Assembly: GCA_964424455.1 (NCBI GenBank) | Contig: CAYRJA010000029.1 | Coordinates: forward strand, 1 to 31,371 | DNA from: CAYRJA01 sp964424455 | GTDB taxonomy: Bacteria; Bacteroidota; Bacteroidia; Chitinophagales; UBA10324 | Direction: 5' to 3' | Length of the DNA: 31,371 bases | In this document: one piece after another, positions 6,571 to 16,569 of the stretch | Layout: each line of letters opens with the position of its first letter | How positions within the stretch are numbered: the stretch's first letter is position 1 | Position numbers and translations under genes: made by a program | The notes under the pieces: model-generated | Database searches by the model: none | What the model was told of the DNA's origin: nothing | Seen by the model: the letters and a program-made list of their open reading frames with translations, nothing else

Positions 6571-8613
6571 TTACCTCACAATCCCCTTCTCTAAACTTGT
6601 TGCGCTTGTTTGTTTTTCATTACTCAATGCGATGGAATAAAAATAAACCACTCCGGTTTGAGCGGTGGCATCGGTGTATTTCTTGTCGCTGAATTTTACG
6701 GTGGCTATTTTCTGTGGCTGCAGGTCAGTGGAAGCTCTCCGGTAGATTAAACACTCTTTAGCTCCGGCAGATTGCAGCATTCCCCATGAGATGACAATTC
6801 CTTTATCAGATTTTTCCAAACCAAATTGTGCAGGAGCGCTCCATACAACAAACGGCACTTCTACTTCCGAAACTGAAGAAGAAATGCTTTCTGTTCCGTC
6901 GCTATTCACTGCTGTTACAGCATAATAATACCGCTGACCTTGTTCAACGGTATAGTCTGAATAAATGGTAGCCGTATTGATGGATGAATTTATTTTCTTA
7001 AAATTAAAACGAGTCAGGTCTGTAACAGACAAATTGCTATTGAGCGCTTCGGGAGGGGCATCTCCTGAAAAGCGATAAATATTATATCCCCAAATGCGTG
7101 TGTCCGTTGCCCGCATGTTGTTCCACAAAAGAGAAATCTTTCCCGGCTCTGCTGAAACAGATAATCCTGTCGGCGGCTCCATTATTTTTATATCTGCTAT
7201 ATGCGCATAAACAATATCAGAAAATTCACTCGACTGCATTTCATAGTCAACTGCTTTAACAGCGTACTTGTATTGATTTCCGGCGGAAAGCAAAAGTGTG
7301 TCTATGTACAAAGTGTCTTTAATAAGCGGTTGCAGTATTTTCAGTGAATCATTGATTCCGTTTGAGCGATAGATTATATATCCTGCAATCTGAGGTTGAG
7401 CAGACTTATTCCATGCGAGTTGAATTTTTCCTTTCTCAGATGTGGCTTTTAATCCTGAAGGCGACTGAAGAAACATTCCATTTGCCTTAACTGTAACACT
7501 GGCAAAGGCAGAAGGAGGAAAAGAATCATTCCGTATGGTGATTGTCCGTAAACGGTAATAATAACTATAGCCGGGAATTACTTTCAAATCCCAATAAGCG
7601 GAATCAAATGCTGAAACAGTATCAATAGGAATATATCCTTCCGCAGCGCCGCGGGAGCGTTCAATCCTTAATCCGGTAACCAAAGTATTAGCAGGGACAG
7701 GATGCCATTGCAACAAAACGCCCTTGGAAGAATCGGTTGCTGACATAGCTGTAACAACTTTAATAGAGGAAGCATTAACTGAAACTACTTGTACTGTGTC
7801 GGAAGCAGGACCCGGGAGTCCGGCAATTGTAACAGGAACCAGATAATACCTGTAAAACCGGAAAGGAGCTACCTGCTCTGTCCATATATAACGGATGTTT
7901 TGTGTTACAGTATCTGTATTGACAATAATTCTTCCTGTCTTCTTATATCCTTTACTGAAATCATCTGATTTGTAAACATCTGCAAACATAGCATCCGGCG
8001 AAGTGGATTTATCTGCTGTCCAGATAATGGAAATATGTGTGTCGTCTTCCTTTTTACTTAATAATTTCGGCTGACGAATAGACGGAGTTGCTCCCAGTGT
8101 AATCTTTCCTGTAATAATATATCCTGTTGTATTATCCCGCTTAATAAAACTCGCCTTATACTGAGCCATTCCACTCTTAGAAATAGTTTTCACTTGTCTG
8201 TCAATATACATCATTCCCATAGCGCTCATAAATTTTGAATCTAAAGCCAGAAAACCATAATCATCCGCAGAGGGATGTGACAATAGATATTCCCATGCCT
8301 CCTTTTCTGATTTTAATTTTTTCATCTGCATAATATTCTTGAGCATTTCCGGGTTAGCGGTATTTTTAAATTCCTCAACAGAGCCAACCATTGTTGCCTG
8401 ACCTATGGAAGAATAGTTTTTCTCTCCCGGCAACATCCGTTCAATTAATACATGGGTAATACCTGAGTTTGATTTTTCTCCTATGGATTTGCTACTGAGA
8501 TAAATAAAAACGCCTTCGGGGCTTTCTTTCAGTACAAGTTTATCTTCTATAACCTGCTGGGCATACAACCCGCTGAAGTTTAGAAGTAGCAGAACAATAA
8601 TTATCTTTTTCAT
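6571..8613 (-). CDS. Secreted fibronectin type III repeat protein
   Basis: The likely start is ATG 8613, giving about 680 residues with a classic signal peptide that runs to GLYAQQ. The frame is open a further 12 codons upstream, but that extension overlaps the preceding gene. At least five fibronectin-III-like repeats are visible at roughly residues 175, 285, 385, 480 and 590, with repeated cores such as ATSEKGKIQLAWN, SAEPGKISLLWN and EKSDKGIVISW, each followed by an IYR(S/F)-type strand. No catalytic domain and no type IX sorting tail was recognised. It follows the giant TANFOR gene by 22 bp and should be in the same operon, which suggests a surface-exposed partner of that protein. The specific function is unknown. 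Confidence 0.8.
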   Translation of the reverse strand: MKKIIIVLLLLNFSGLYAQQVIEDKLVLKESPEGVFIYLSSKSIGEKSNSGITHVLIERMLPGEKNYSSIGQATMVGSVEEFKNTANPEMLKNIMQMKKLKSEKEAWEYLLSHPSADDYGFLALDSKFMSAMGMMYIDRQVKTISKSGMAQYKASFIKRDNTTGYIITGKITLGATPSIRQPKLLSKKEDDTHISIIWTADKSTSPDAMFADVYKSDDFSKGYKKTGRIIVNTDTVTQNIRYIWTEQVAPFRFYRYYLVPVTIAGLPGPASDTVQVVSVNASSIKVVTAMSATDSSKGVLLQWHPVPANTLVTGLRIERSRGAAEGYIPIDTVSAFDSAYWDLKVIPGYSYYYRLRTITIRNDSFPPSAFASVTVKANGMFLQSPSGLKATSEKGKIQLAWNKSAQPQIAGYIIYRSNGINDSLKILQPLIKDTLYIDTLLLSAGNQYKYAVKAVDYEMQSSEFSDIVYAHIADIKIMEPPTGLSVSAEPGKISLLWNNMRATDTRIWGYNIYRFSGDAPPEALNSNLSVTDLTRFNFKKINSSINTATIYSDYTVEQGQRYYYAVTAVNSDGTESISSSVSEVEVPFVVWSAPAQFGLEKSDKGIVISWGMLQSAGAKECLIYRRASTDLQPQKIATVKFSDKKYTDATAQTGVVYFYSIALSNEKQTSATSLEKGIVR

Positions 8614-8635
8614 CTTTTTTCTTTTTATTGTTTTC

Positions 8636-11600
8636 TTAGAACAGGTCAATTCCTACTGAGCTTCCCTGCTTTTCGCTGATGTCAACATTCACAGATACAG
8701 AGGCACAAATTTTAGCGCCGCACGGACACGGACAAACTTCACCTGCTATATAAGAATCCACACAACAGCCCCAACAAACCTTTGTTCCACAACCGGAACC
8801 ACAGCAACCAGCCCATGCTCTTGCGCTACCGCTCGCTTTACCGGAGAACCACCAGCCCCTTGCATTGTCATGTCCTCCACCCAATTCGCCTGACGCTGAC
8901 GCTGCCAGTCCTCCTAAGTCAAATCCAAAAATTTCTGCCCACGCTGCTGCTTCCCAAACCGAAGCAATGGATACACCGATAGTACCGTTCATGAGATTAC
9001 TGTAAAATAATCCTTTCGTATTGGTATAAGCATAACCGCATATTTTACCTACTGTAAAATCAGCACAGTCTGCATCTTCCTTTTTCACACCAATAGATAC
9101 ATTAGCATAAACATTCACTCCATAAATCCTTCCATTGTCTAATGATTCGTCAGGAATAAAATTGGTGTATTCGCTAAATTCAGGATGACCATATTTGGAC
9201 AGCCCCCATGCAAGTACAACAGATCCATTTCCCTTTACAAGATCGCCAATCATGTTTACATCAGCATACATTCCGGCAAACCAATACATATCTCCTGATT
9301 TAGCGCTGGCGGTAAATACTAATTCTTGTTTTCCGCTTAATGAAACACCCGGTAATAAATTAAATCCACCTTCTATTGATTCTTTAACAAACAATAATCT
9401 GTTCGGATAATCAATTCTGAATTCTGCTTTACCAATATTCCAACTGATTATTTTGACATAGGCATCTCCTTGTATAACAGGACCGGCGGCAGAAGCGGAA
9501 ACTGTAACAGCAATCGGGTCTAATGAAACAATAGCAGAAGTACCGGGCGCTACTACTATCCGACCGGAGAGTGTTACAGCATAAACATTATTGGAGGTGT
9601 TCAGCATTACTTTACCCCCAATATTTTCCAAACTGACAGTTCCTACCAATGGAATCGGTGGTAAACCCGGAACTACTCCAATAGTCAGCTTTATCCCTGA
9701 AGAAGGTTTTTCATAAGAGAAGCTGGCAGAAATATCTCCGACACCGCTATTCGCAATTTTCAATTTTCCCGAACCTTTAAAACCGCTGCCGGTAAATGAG
9801 GTGGTAGCGCCTACGCTTCCTATGGCGCCAATAGAAAGATTAAAAGAAATATCATCAATACTTGCAAAACTACTTTTCTTAAAATGGAATTTTCCACCAG
9901 CACCCGTATTGAATCCGGGGATATAAAGATTAATCTTGCCTGTTACAGCTACTTCAGGAATAGCAGTATTCATTTCAATTCCTGAAATATTAAAGCTGGC
10001 AATATTGATAATATCATAGGAGATTTCGGGCTTGGCTTTTATCTCCAGATTACCATCAGTAGCAATACTGAAACTTTCTAAGGGAATACCGCTCGTCAGA
10101 TATTTTGCAAAATTGATGCTTCCTGTTCCGGTCAGCCGGTAAGCATTTTTCCCCGGCACTTTTCCTAATTGAAAAGTATTACCCAAAGGAGCAGAATAAC
10201 CTACAATCCCCATGATGCTGATATTTCCCGGTAAATAAAAAACTCCTCCTGTTATTCCCGAACTATTAATGGTAAGATTAGAGAACGAAATATTCATGTC
10301 ATTAGTTGAAGGAACCTTTACACTTAAATCGCCGCCAAACTTGAACCCGAACTGATTCAGTGTGGCTGATTTAATTTTTAACGCCCATGAATACAGATTC
10401 AGCACAGGGTTCGGATTTACACTAATATTCACCGCCTTCAATTCGCCTGATGTGCTGATGTTACAGTTGTCCACCTGAAGTGAAGTGTTGCCTAATCCCG
10501 GAATATTATTTACACTCAACGATCCTTTCAAATCAATACCGTTGCTGCTTACTTTGCATTGCGGCAGATTAGCAGTGAAAGAAACATTATAAATTGTCCA
10601 TGTCGCCGATGGACTTTTCAGTTGGAATTCATTTGACTGATTGGGTATAGTGCCATCACTTGATATGAATGCTATTTCTTCATTGCTGCCATTAACCAGT
10701 TGCAGTGCAGAAGGATATTTCAGAAAAGATGTTTTACTGAAAAAGGGAGAAGACATATCCATTTTAATTGTAGCGGTAATCACTCCTTTCTTCATGTTGC
10801 TCCCTTGTGGTAAAACCTGTAAGCCCGAAGAATTATAGGCAATTACATCGAGGAAGTTCAACACTTTCAAAGGCAGGTTGGAGGTGAGTGTTACAACTTT
10901 CCCCGCCTTAGGTTGAATAGAGCCATCCGGATTTTTAACAACTGTTAATGGCGGAAACTCAAGTGTAACAGATTTTGAGAACGAAAAAATACCGTTTGCA
11001 GGAAGATTTACAAATGCTCCGTCAATCGTAAATTCATCCGGACTGCTTCCGGCTGTAACATGATAAAGCTGTACATCGAATCCCAACAACTTTGATGCAT
11101 CAAAATCAGGTTTTGTGATGTTAAAATTGATAGTGTAATTCTTAGCTAAAAAGGTTTGTGCTTTTTCATCAGCTATATATCCGCTTTTCACAGCGCGCAG
11201 TGTATGAGTGCCTGCTTGAATTCCGGGCATCTGATAATTGCCACTTGAATCGCTCAGTGAGAAAATAAAATCCATTCCCACCACAAAAACTTTTGCTCCC
11301 TGTACCGGTGCTCCTGAAGAAGTTACTTTGCCGGAAACAAGTGCGCCTTTTTCAAGTTGTACTACAATTTTTGCTGTGTCTTCACTTGCCGTAATGGTTG
11401 TTTGCTGCTGAAGAGGAATATAGGCAGAGCCGGATGGTCCGTAAATATAAAAGACAGGCGTACCATAGGAAACATCTTCAAGAATCGCCACACCTTTCGA
11501 ATCTGTAAGCACATCCGGTTTGTCTATATCGGCTTTAACTTTTGCATTTACAATTGCCGCGTTGCTTGCTGCATCTTTAACGGTTACCTGAACATAAAAC

Positions 11601-14600
11601 TTCTTCAATTTAATGGTGTCAAGATTAATGAGAACAGGCGCAGGCGATTGAGCCGGATTATTACCGAACAGGTCATAGACCATCGCATCACTTGCTTTTA
11701 AGTTTACATTCTTATTGCTGACGCTGTTACTTCCAACATATCCGAAGTCAAGCGCTAATTGTTGCCCAATGCTGGTGTTATCTTTATTTCCTCCTCCGAT
11801 TATATTCAGAATAGGTGTCCAGTCGATCGCACTATTGGGTATATTTTTTCCTCCAAATAAATCCGAAATGACTTGATAAGAAGGAGATGACTTTTTTAAA
11901 TCTACCGGAACCCGTGCATCACGATAACCGTCTTTGCTGACAATCAGCGTATCTTTTCCCAATGGATGAGCTGTTACAAATAATCCTGCTTCATTAGTGA
12001 ATACCGGTTTTCCTCCCGAAGCCCATGTTACAGTTGCCTGATTTAACACATCTGAATGAATATTGGCAACCACGCCTTTCACTGTATATAATTGCGCCTC
12101 CACCAAAAGCGGATCTCTCACTTCTATAATTCCTTTTTTATTCAGGTATAACAAGTTTGGATCCTGCCATAAATCACCCATGCCCGTATTGACCAGTAAG
12201 GCGTAGGGTTTGTCGTTTACCGGAATGTTAGCAATGGTGAATCTTCCGTCAGATCCGGTTTGAGCAGAGAAGGTTTTTCCACTTTCCGATTTTACTGTAA
12301 CAGTTACATTGGATATGGGTATTTCGGTTTCTTTGGAAATAACCCGACCTTTCACCATCGGGTCATTTGCCTGCACGGTAAAGACTTTTTCTACAAGTGT
12401 AACACCGGATTTGAGTGTTGATATTTTTCCTGACCCCGCACTGAAATAAAATTGAGTGGTTGTATATCCTTCTGCTTCCACTTTTAATAAGTAGTAATCG
12501 AAGATGCTTAACGACATAAACATCCGCTTAAAAACATTCGTGTTCTTCCCATCAGCCACATAAGTCAGGTTTGATAATGAATCAGGATTACGGTTTCCTT
12601 CCCATTTCAGGTTAGGAAAACTGTTGTAGTAATTCCACCATTTATCCCGCACAATAGTCAGTTTTGCTGTTTCAATAGTGTTGCCGTCCTGATCTTTAAC
12701 AATCGGTTTGAAGCGGTATGCTTTTGCTAATCCTGTTAATGTGCCGATGGTATATCCGCCTGTAACATCTTTTTCTATCGGAATACTGATAGTGGGAAAA
12801 TCAAAGTGTTCTTCTTTAATATCAATATCTAGATTGTAGTACTGTTCTAAATCCTGTGGAATGGATTTGATAAAGACCAATTGAAAAGTACCGTCCTCGT
12901 TCGTTGTAACACTACCTATGAAGATTTCATTTTCCAGTGTAGCTAATGGTCCTTTTAAACCGCCGGGAACTACATTCAGTTTTTTAATCGTTTCAATTAC
13001 TTCATCTTTAATCCACAGCGTAAAATCAATCTTCACCTTGCTCAACGGATGTTTTTCTGTTCCTGCCAGCGCATTGATAGCATTCTGCTGCTTATCAAAT
13101 ACACTTAGTTTTTGCTGATTAAAAATATTGGCAACAGTTTGATTGATGTCGGAAGTGTAATATTTACCTGAAGCCCCTCCGGTAGTAAAGGGTTCTGATT
13201 GATTTATTCCGGGAGCAGATACAGCATTCGGGTCGAAGAAAACATTACCGGAAGATTGGTTAAACTGAGATGTTGATAATCTAAGAACGGATTCTGTTAC
13301 AGCAGCGCCTTCCTCTGTCTTAGGGAATGCCCACTCTAATTTTCCTTTCAAAGCAACATAAGGAATATTCAGTACAGGAAAAAGTTGTAACACCGGCGAA
13401 ATATTCGTTTTATTTTTGTTATCTTCCTGAGGAGTGGGAACAGCTATACCATTAAACTGCTGTAACGAAAAAGAACATACAGCACTTTTACCTTCATTCT
13501 GGAATTGCGTGTTTGTTTCTTCATCACTTGCTATCACCTGCCACGCATATTTCTTATCCGGATCCATCATGGGCTGACCGGGTCCATACAGAAATGAGTA
13601 ACCGGTAACTTCCTGTTCAAAGAATGGAGGAGTTGTTGCCGACTGCATTGCATTGGCAGGAGATACAGTGGTATCCAGCATCTCTACTATCTTGAGGGTG
13701 TATCGGGTAAATACAGGTGCGCCAATCGCCGGTGTCCAGCTAAATAAAATGTTCGGAACTACATTAAAAGGAATGGCGGTGTTACACTGCGGTGTGAGCA
13801 ACTGAGGCGGCTCTGCATTCTTTATTTCGAACAGGGCGCTGCATCCGGTAGGGTCTTCTGTTGTTACAGGAATATAATCACTGTCTATAAGCCGGACACA
13901 AATTTTGTAATGACCCGGAGGTAATCCTGTTTGTTTCAGCGCAGCGCTATTGATATTGCTGGCTACTAAATTCTGTAAATCAAAATAAGCGCTCAACTGA
14001 CTACCGGTCAAGATAACAGGAACAAGAGGTGTTACATCAAATTGAGGAGCATTATAGAATGTGGATGGAGTAGATAATATTATTCCGTTATCACCTTTAA
14101 TACTGATTCGGAGTGATGCAGAGTAAATAGTTTGTTCGGAGTTAATAATAATCTTTGTACTGTTTGCATAAGACTCTACCGGATTACCGAAAGGAGGTGT
14201 TACAATTGTAGAGATAGTAGTAACCGGCTCCTTTATTTCAAAAGTGATACTACATCCTGTAGGATCACCGGCGGTGACAGGTTGATAATCACTGTCGAGC
14301 AGCCGGAAACAAATCTTGTATTGACCGGGAGGCAATCCGTTCTGCTGAAGTTCATTGGCGCTGATACCTGTAACATTCAGATTGGCTATATTAAAATATT
14401 CACTAAGATCATTGCCGGTTAATATTTTCGGAACATTAGGCAGAAGGTCAAATTGATTAACGGGCAGATAATTATTCGGTGTTCTTAATGTTATTCCATT
14501 ATCTCCTTTTATGGTAACACGCAGACTTGCACTCAGTATCTCAACAGTAGATTGAACAAGTACCTGCGTAGAGTAAGGATAGGATTCAACCTCTTTGGAA

Positions 14601-14707
14601 TAAGGAGGTGTTACAGTAGTAGTGAGCGTAGTATTCTGTGAATACGAAAGGGAAGAAACAAACAGAAGAGTGATTCCAAGCCATAATCTGTTAAAAAGTG
14701 TACGCAT
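8636..14707 (-). CDS. Giant TANFOR-domain surface protein with carboxypeptidase-regulatory-like domains
   Basis: This 2023-residue protein begins with a signal peptide (about residues 1-24, ending SYSQ). Two tandem TANFOR-type repeats follow at about 25-160 and 161-300, sharing the pattern PPY/F...IKGDNGI...ILTG..LS.YF...GLPPG.YKIC.RL.DSDY.PVT..DPTGC. Next comes an Ig-like segment (about 300-415), then carboxypeptidase-regulatory-like beta-sandwiches near residues 785, 874, 1039 and 1121. A long beta-rich, glycine- and serine-rich region fills about 1250-1900. The C-terminal tail (about 1967-2000) holds ten cysteines in CC, CPCPC and similar clusters. TANFOR proteins are found in Bacteroidota and have no assigned role. 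The gene overlaps the upstream barrel gene by 17 bp. Iterated TGTWACA sites are unusually dense in it. Confidence 0.75.
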   Translation of the reverse strand: MRTLFNRLWLGITLLFVSSLSYSQNTTLTTTVTPPYSKEVESYPYSTQVLVQSTVEILSASLRVTIKGDNGITLRTPNNYLPVNQFDLLPNVPKILTGNDLSEYFNIANLNVTGISANELQQNGLPPGQYKICFRLLDSDYQPVTAGDPTGCSITFEIKEPVTTISTIVTPPFGNPVESYANSTKIIINSEQTIYSASLRISIKGDNGIILSTPSTFYNAPQFDVTPLVPVILTGSQLSAYFDLQNLVASNINSAALKQTGLPPGHYKICVRLIDSDYIPVTTEDPTGCSALFEIKNAEPPQLLTPQCNTAIPFNVVPNILFSWTPAIGAPVFTRYTLKIVEMLDTTVSPANAMQSATTPPFFEQEVTGYSFLYGPGQPMMDPDKKYAWQVIASDEETNTQFQNEGKSAVCSFSLQQFNGIAVPTPQEDNKNKTNISPVLQLFPVLNIPYVALKGKLEWAFPKTEEGAAVTESVLRLSTSQFNQSSGNVFFDPNAVSAPGINQSEPFTTGGASGKYYTSDINQTVANIFNQQKLSVFDKQQNAINALAGTEKHPLSKVKIDFTLWIKDEVIETIKKLNVVPGGLKGPLATLENEIFIGSVTTNEDGTFQLVFIKSIPQDLEQYYNLDIDIKEEHFDFPTISIPIEKDVTGGYTIGTLTGLAKAYRFKPIVKDQDGNTIETAKLTIVRDKWWNYYNSFPNLKWEGNRNPDSLSNLTYVADGKNTNVFKRMFMSLSIFDYYLLKVEAEGYTTTQFYFSAGSGKISTLKSGVTLVEKVFTVQANDPMVKGRVISKETEIPISNVTVTVKSESGKTFSAQTGSDGRFTIANIPVNDKPYALLVNTGMGDLWQDPNLLYLNKKGIIEVRDPLLVEAQLYTVKGVVANIHSDVLNQATVTWASGGKPVFTNEAGLFVTAHPLGKDTLIVSKDGYRDARVPVDLKKSSPSYQVISDLFGGKNIPNSAIDWTPILNIIGGGNKDNTSIGQQLALDFGYVGSNSVSNKNVNLKASDAMVYDLFGNNPAQSPAPVLINLDTIKLKKFYVQVTVKDAASNAAIVNAKVKADIDKPDVLTDSKGVAILEDVSYGTPVFYIYGPSGSAYIPLQQQTTITASEDTAKIVVQLEKGALVSGKVTSSGAPVQGAKVFVVGMDFIFSLSDSSGNYQMPGIQAGTHTLRAVKSGYIADEKAQTFLAKNYTINFNITKPDFDASKLLGFDVQLYHVTAGSSPDEFTIDGAFVNLPANGIFSFSKSVTLEFPPLTVVKNPDGSIQPKAGKVVTLTSNLPLKVLNFLDVIAYNSSGLQVLPQGSNMKKGVITATIKMDMSSPFFSKTSFLKYPSALQLVNGSNEEIAFISSDGTIPNQSNEFQLKSPSATWTIYNVSFTANLPQCKVSSNGIDLKGSLSVNNIPGLGNTSLQVDNCNISTSGELKAVNISVNPNPVLNLYSWALKIKSATLNQFGFKFGGDLSVKVPSTNDMNISFSNLTINSSGITGGVFYLPGNISIMGIVGYSAPLGNTFQLGKVPGKNAYRLTGTGSINFAKYLTSGIPLESFSIATDGNLEIKAKPEISYDIINIASFNISGIEMNTAIPEVAVTGKINLYIPGFNTGAGGKFHFKKSSFASIDDISFNLSIGAIGSVGATTSFTGSGFKGSGKLKIANSGVGDISASFSYEKPSSGIKLTIGVVPGLPPIPLVGTVSLENIGGKVMLNTSNNVYAVTLSGRIVVAPGTSAIVSLDPIAVTVSASAAGPVIQGDAYVKIISWNIGKAEFRIDYPNRLLFVKESIEGGFNLLPGVSLSGKQELVFTASAKSGDMYWFAGMYADVNMIGDLVKGNGSVVLAWGLSKYGHPEFSEYTNFIPDESLDNGRIYGVNVYANVSIGVKKEDADCADFTVGKICGYAYTNTKGLFYSNLMNGTIGVSIASVWEAAAWAEIFGFDLGGLAASASGELGGGHDNARGWWFSGKASGSARAWAGCCGSGCGTKVCWGCCVDSYIAGEVCPCPCGAKICASVSVNVDISEKQGSSVGIDLF

Positions 14708-16382
14708 AGCTTAAAATGGTTTTAAATTCATTAGAGGAAAGGATGCCGGACTGATGAGAGGATGCTCCCTGGTAATTTATTCTCAGCGACAGTCCGTGGT
14801 GTTTATCTACTTTATAAAAAGTGTTAAATGAAATTACTGTAACACTATTCAATTTTTTGTCTTTTAGTTTTGTTTGCAGCAGCGAAGCAGCAATGCCGGA
14901 TCGTAATTTATTATGGTAATATGCTTTATTAAGATTCAGAGTGGGTCCCGCGCTTGTTGATTCTGTAAGATAATTGCTGAAACTGTTCATCAGGTAACCG
15001 ATGCCGGCGCTCAGTTTTAAATCATTGATTCCAAACTGGTAGTTTCCATTCAGTACAAAAATGGTATAGCCCGCATCGGTACTGATGTTCTTATCGTTCA
15101 GTGTTTGATTGTTCAGCACTAATGAAAAGATGTGGGAAAAGTTTTTCTTAACTATGCTCAGTGTCTGTAACAGCAAGATGTTTCCGGTGGTTTGTGCTAT
15201 CCGGTAAATGCTGTCCGGAGAAACCAGCGCTGTTTTCTGACCAATACCATAGTTGCTGTAAACGAAATTAATAAAGTAAACCGGGAAGGGTTGTGCGGTA
15301 ATATTAAGCGAACCGATAGTCCGGTGAGTTGTAACAGGTTTATCGTTATCTAAGTTATTACGCTGCACTCCAAAACTTATCTGTGTTCTGATTTTATTTT
15401 TCCAAAAGGCGGCAGAAGGTTTTACCGTTATTTCCCTCACATCATTCAGCAGATAATAAGTACCCATTGAATAATAACCGGGGGAAATTCTTTTATACTG
15501 TAAGCCCACGCCGTAATTTTTTTCATTGTAACTAACTGTGCCATCCACTACATCTCCTTTAACAGTCGAGGAATTTGATTGTATCAGAAAGGAAGGAATT
15601 CCTGTTATCTTTTTGGGAATAATAGCTGAATCATTTTCAACGGCTCCAAGATCGCGGACATAAATGCTTTGTGCCGCTTCTAATGAAAAAGAAACTTTAT
15701 CAGTAATACTTTGAAAAGTATTTATCCCGATTACCGCATTGGCTGATGGGGTAATGTTAGTTGCTACAGGACGATGAATAGAGGCGCTGTCGTCCTTTGT
15801 ATTCATTAAAATAATATCTACAAAATTTTTCTCGGTACCGTATCCCGCCTTTACGCAATAAGCAGTGCGTTTGTAAGAAGGGGTTTGAAAAACATTTTTT
15901 GTGTTGAGTGTATCTTCTTCAATCGCCTTGTTTAATCTTCCCTTCATAAATGAGAATCGGAATTTTTTAGGTGTCAGTTCTATTCCAGCGCCGAGCCAGC
16001 TATAGTCAGCCAATGTGTAATTAGAAAAATGAGTTGACTGCCAGCCAATATGAGTTTTTATCCATTTGTAATAAGGGCTGACACCAAACTTATTAAATGG
16101 CTGACGGAAATCGCGGTTCTGTTCGCTCACAGCAAAAGAGAATGGAAGTGTAACACCATAAATGGAAACCACCGGCGAACCGTTTAACAACCATGAAAAA
16201 TTCTCATGACTGGGTTGCTTGTGAGTGGCAGAATAAAAAGTGAGAGAAGCGCCCAGCGTTCCTGAAATAGCAAATGGTTTTTGCGATTTTATATTTTCAA
16301 TATCCTGTGCGGATAGTTGTCCGTAAAACAGCAGGGTAAAGGCAAAAAGAAAAAACCTTATTTTTACGTATTGATTATTCAT
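14691..16382 (-). CDS. Predicted outer-membrane beta-barrel protein
   Basis: This 563-residue protein has a signal peptide ending QLSAQ at about residue 26. The rest is dominated by alternating hydrophobic and polar strands with frequent aromatic residues, and it ends SYAYTF, a terminal phenylalanine typical of barrels assembled by the BAM machinery. I recognise no named family. It is the first gene of a three-gene unit with the TANFOR protein, overlapping it by 17 bp, and the fibronectin-III protein, so it may anchor or export them in the outer membrane. That role is inference from gene order and predicted topology. Confidence 0.65.
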   Translation of the reverse strand: MNNQYVKIRFFLFAFTLLFYGQLSAQDIENIKSQKPFAISGTLGASLTFYSATHKQPSHENFSWLLNGSPVVSIYGVTLPFSFAVSEQNRDFRQPFNKFGVSPYYKWIKTHIGWQSTHFSNYTLADYSWLGAGIELTPKKFRFSFMKGRLNKAIEEDTLNTKNVFQTPSYKRTAYCVKAGYGTEKNFVDIILMNTKDDSASIHRPVATNITPSANAVIGINTFQSITDKVSFSLEAAQSIYVRDLGAVENDSAIIPKKITGIPSFLIQSNSSTVKGDVVDGTVSYNEKNYGVGLQYKRISPGYYSMGTYYLLNDVREITVKPSAAFWKNKIRTQISFGVQRNNLDNDKPVTTHRTIGSLNITAQPFPVYFINFVYSNYGIGQKTALVSPDSIYRIAQTTGNILLLQTLSIVKKNFSHIFSLVLNNQTLNDKNISTDAGYTIFVLNGNYQFGINDLKLSAGIGYLMNSFSNYLTESTSAGPTLNLNKAYYHNKLRSGIAASLLQTKLKDKKLNSVTVISFNTFYKVDKHHGLSLRINYQGASSHQSGILSSNEFKTILSYAYTF

Positions 16383-16569
16383 AATTAATCAAACAGTTCA
16401 AAGTATAAATATAAAAATGATTATTGAATAAAACGGCTGTAACACAACGATAAAGGGCAGAAATCCAATTGCGCATCAAACGAATACCTATATAATGGGA
16501 TAATCCGGCAGAGTACAGCAAAAACTATTTCTACTAAATGTTTGACTTACTGTATGAGGGAAACTGTAA

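Noticed and set aside
11357..11701. Cysteine-rich open frame opposite the TANFOR gene
   Set aside because: It is the complement of carboxypeptidase-regulatory-like repeats and has no recognisable protein features.
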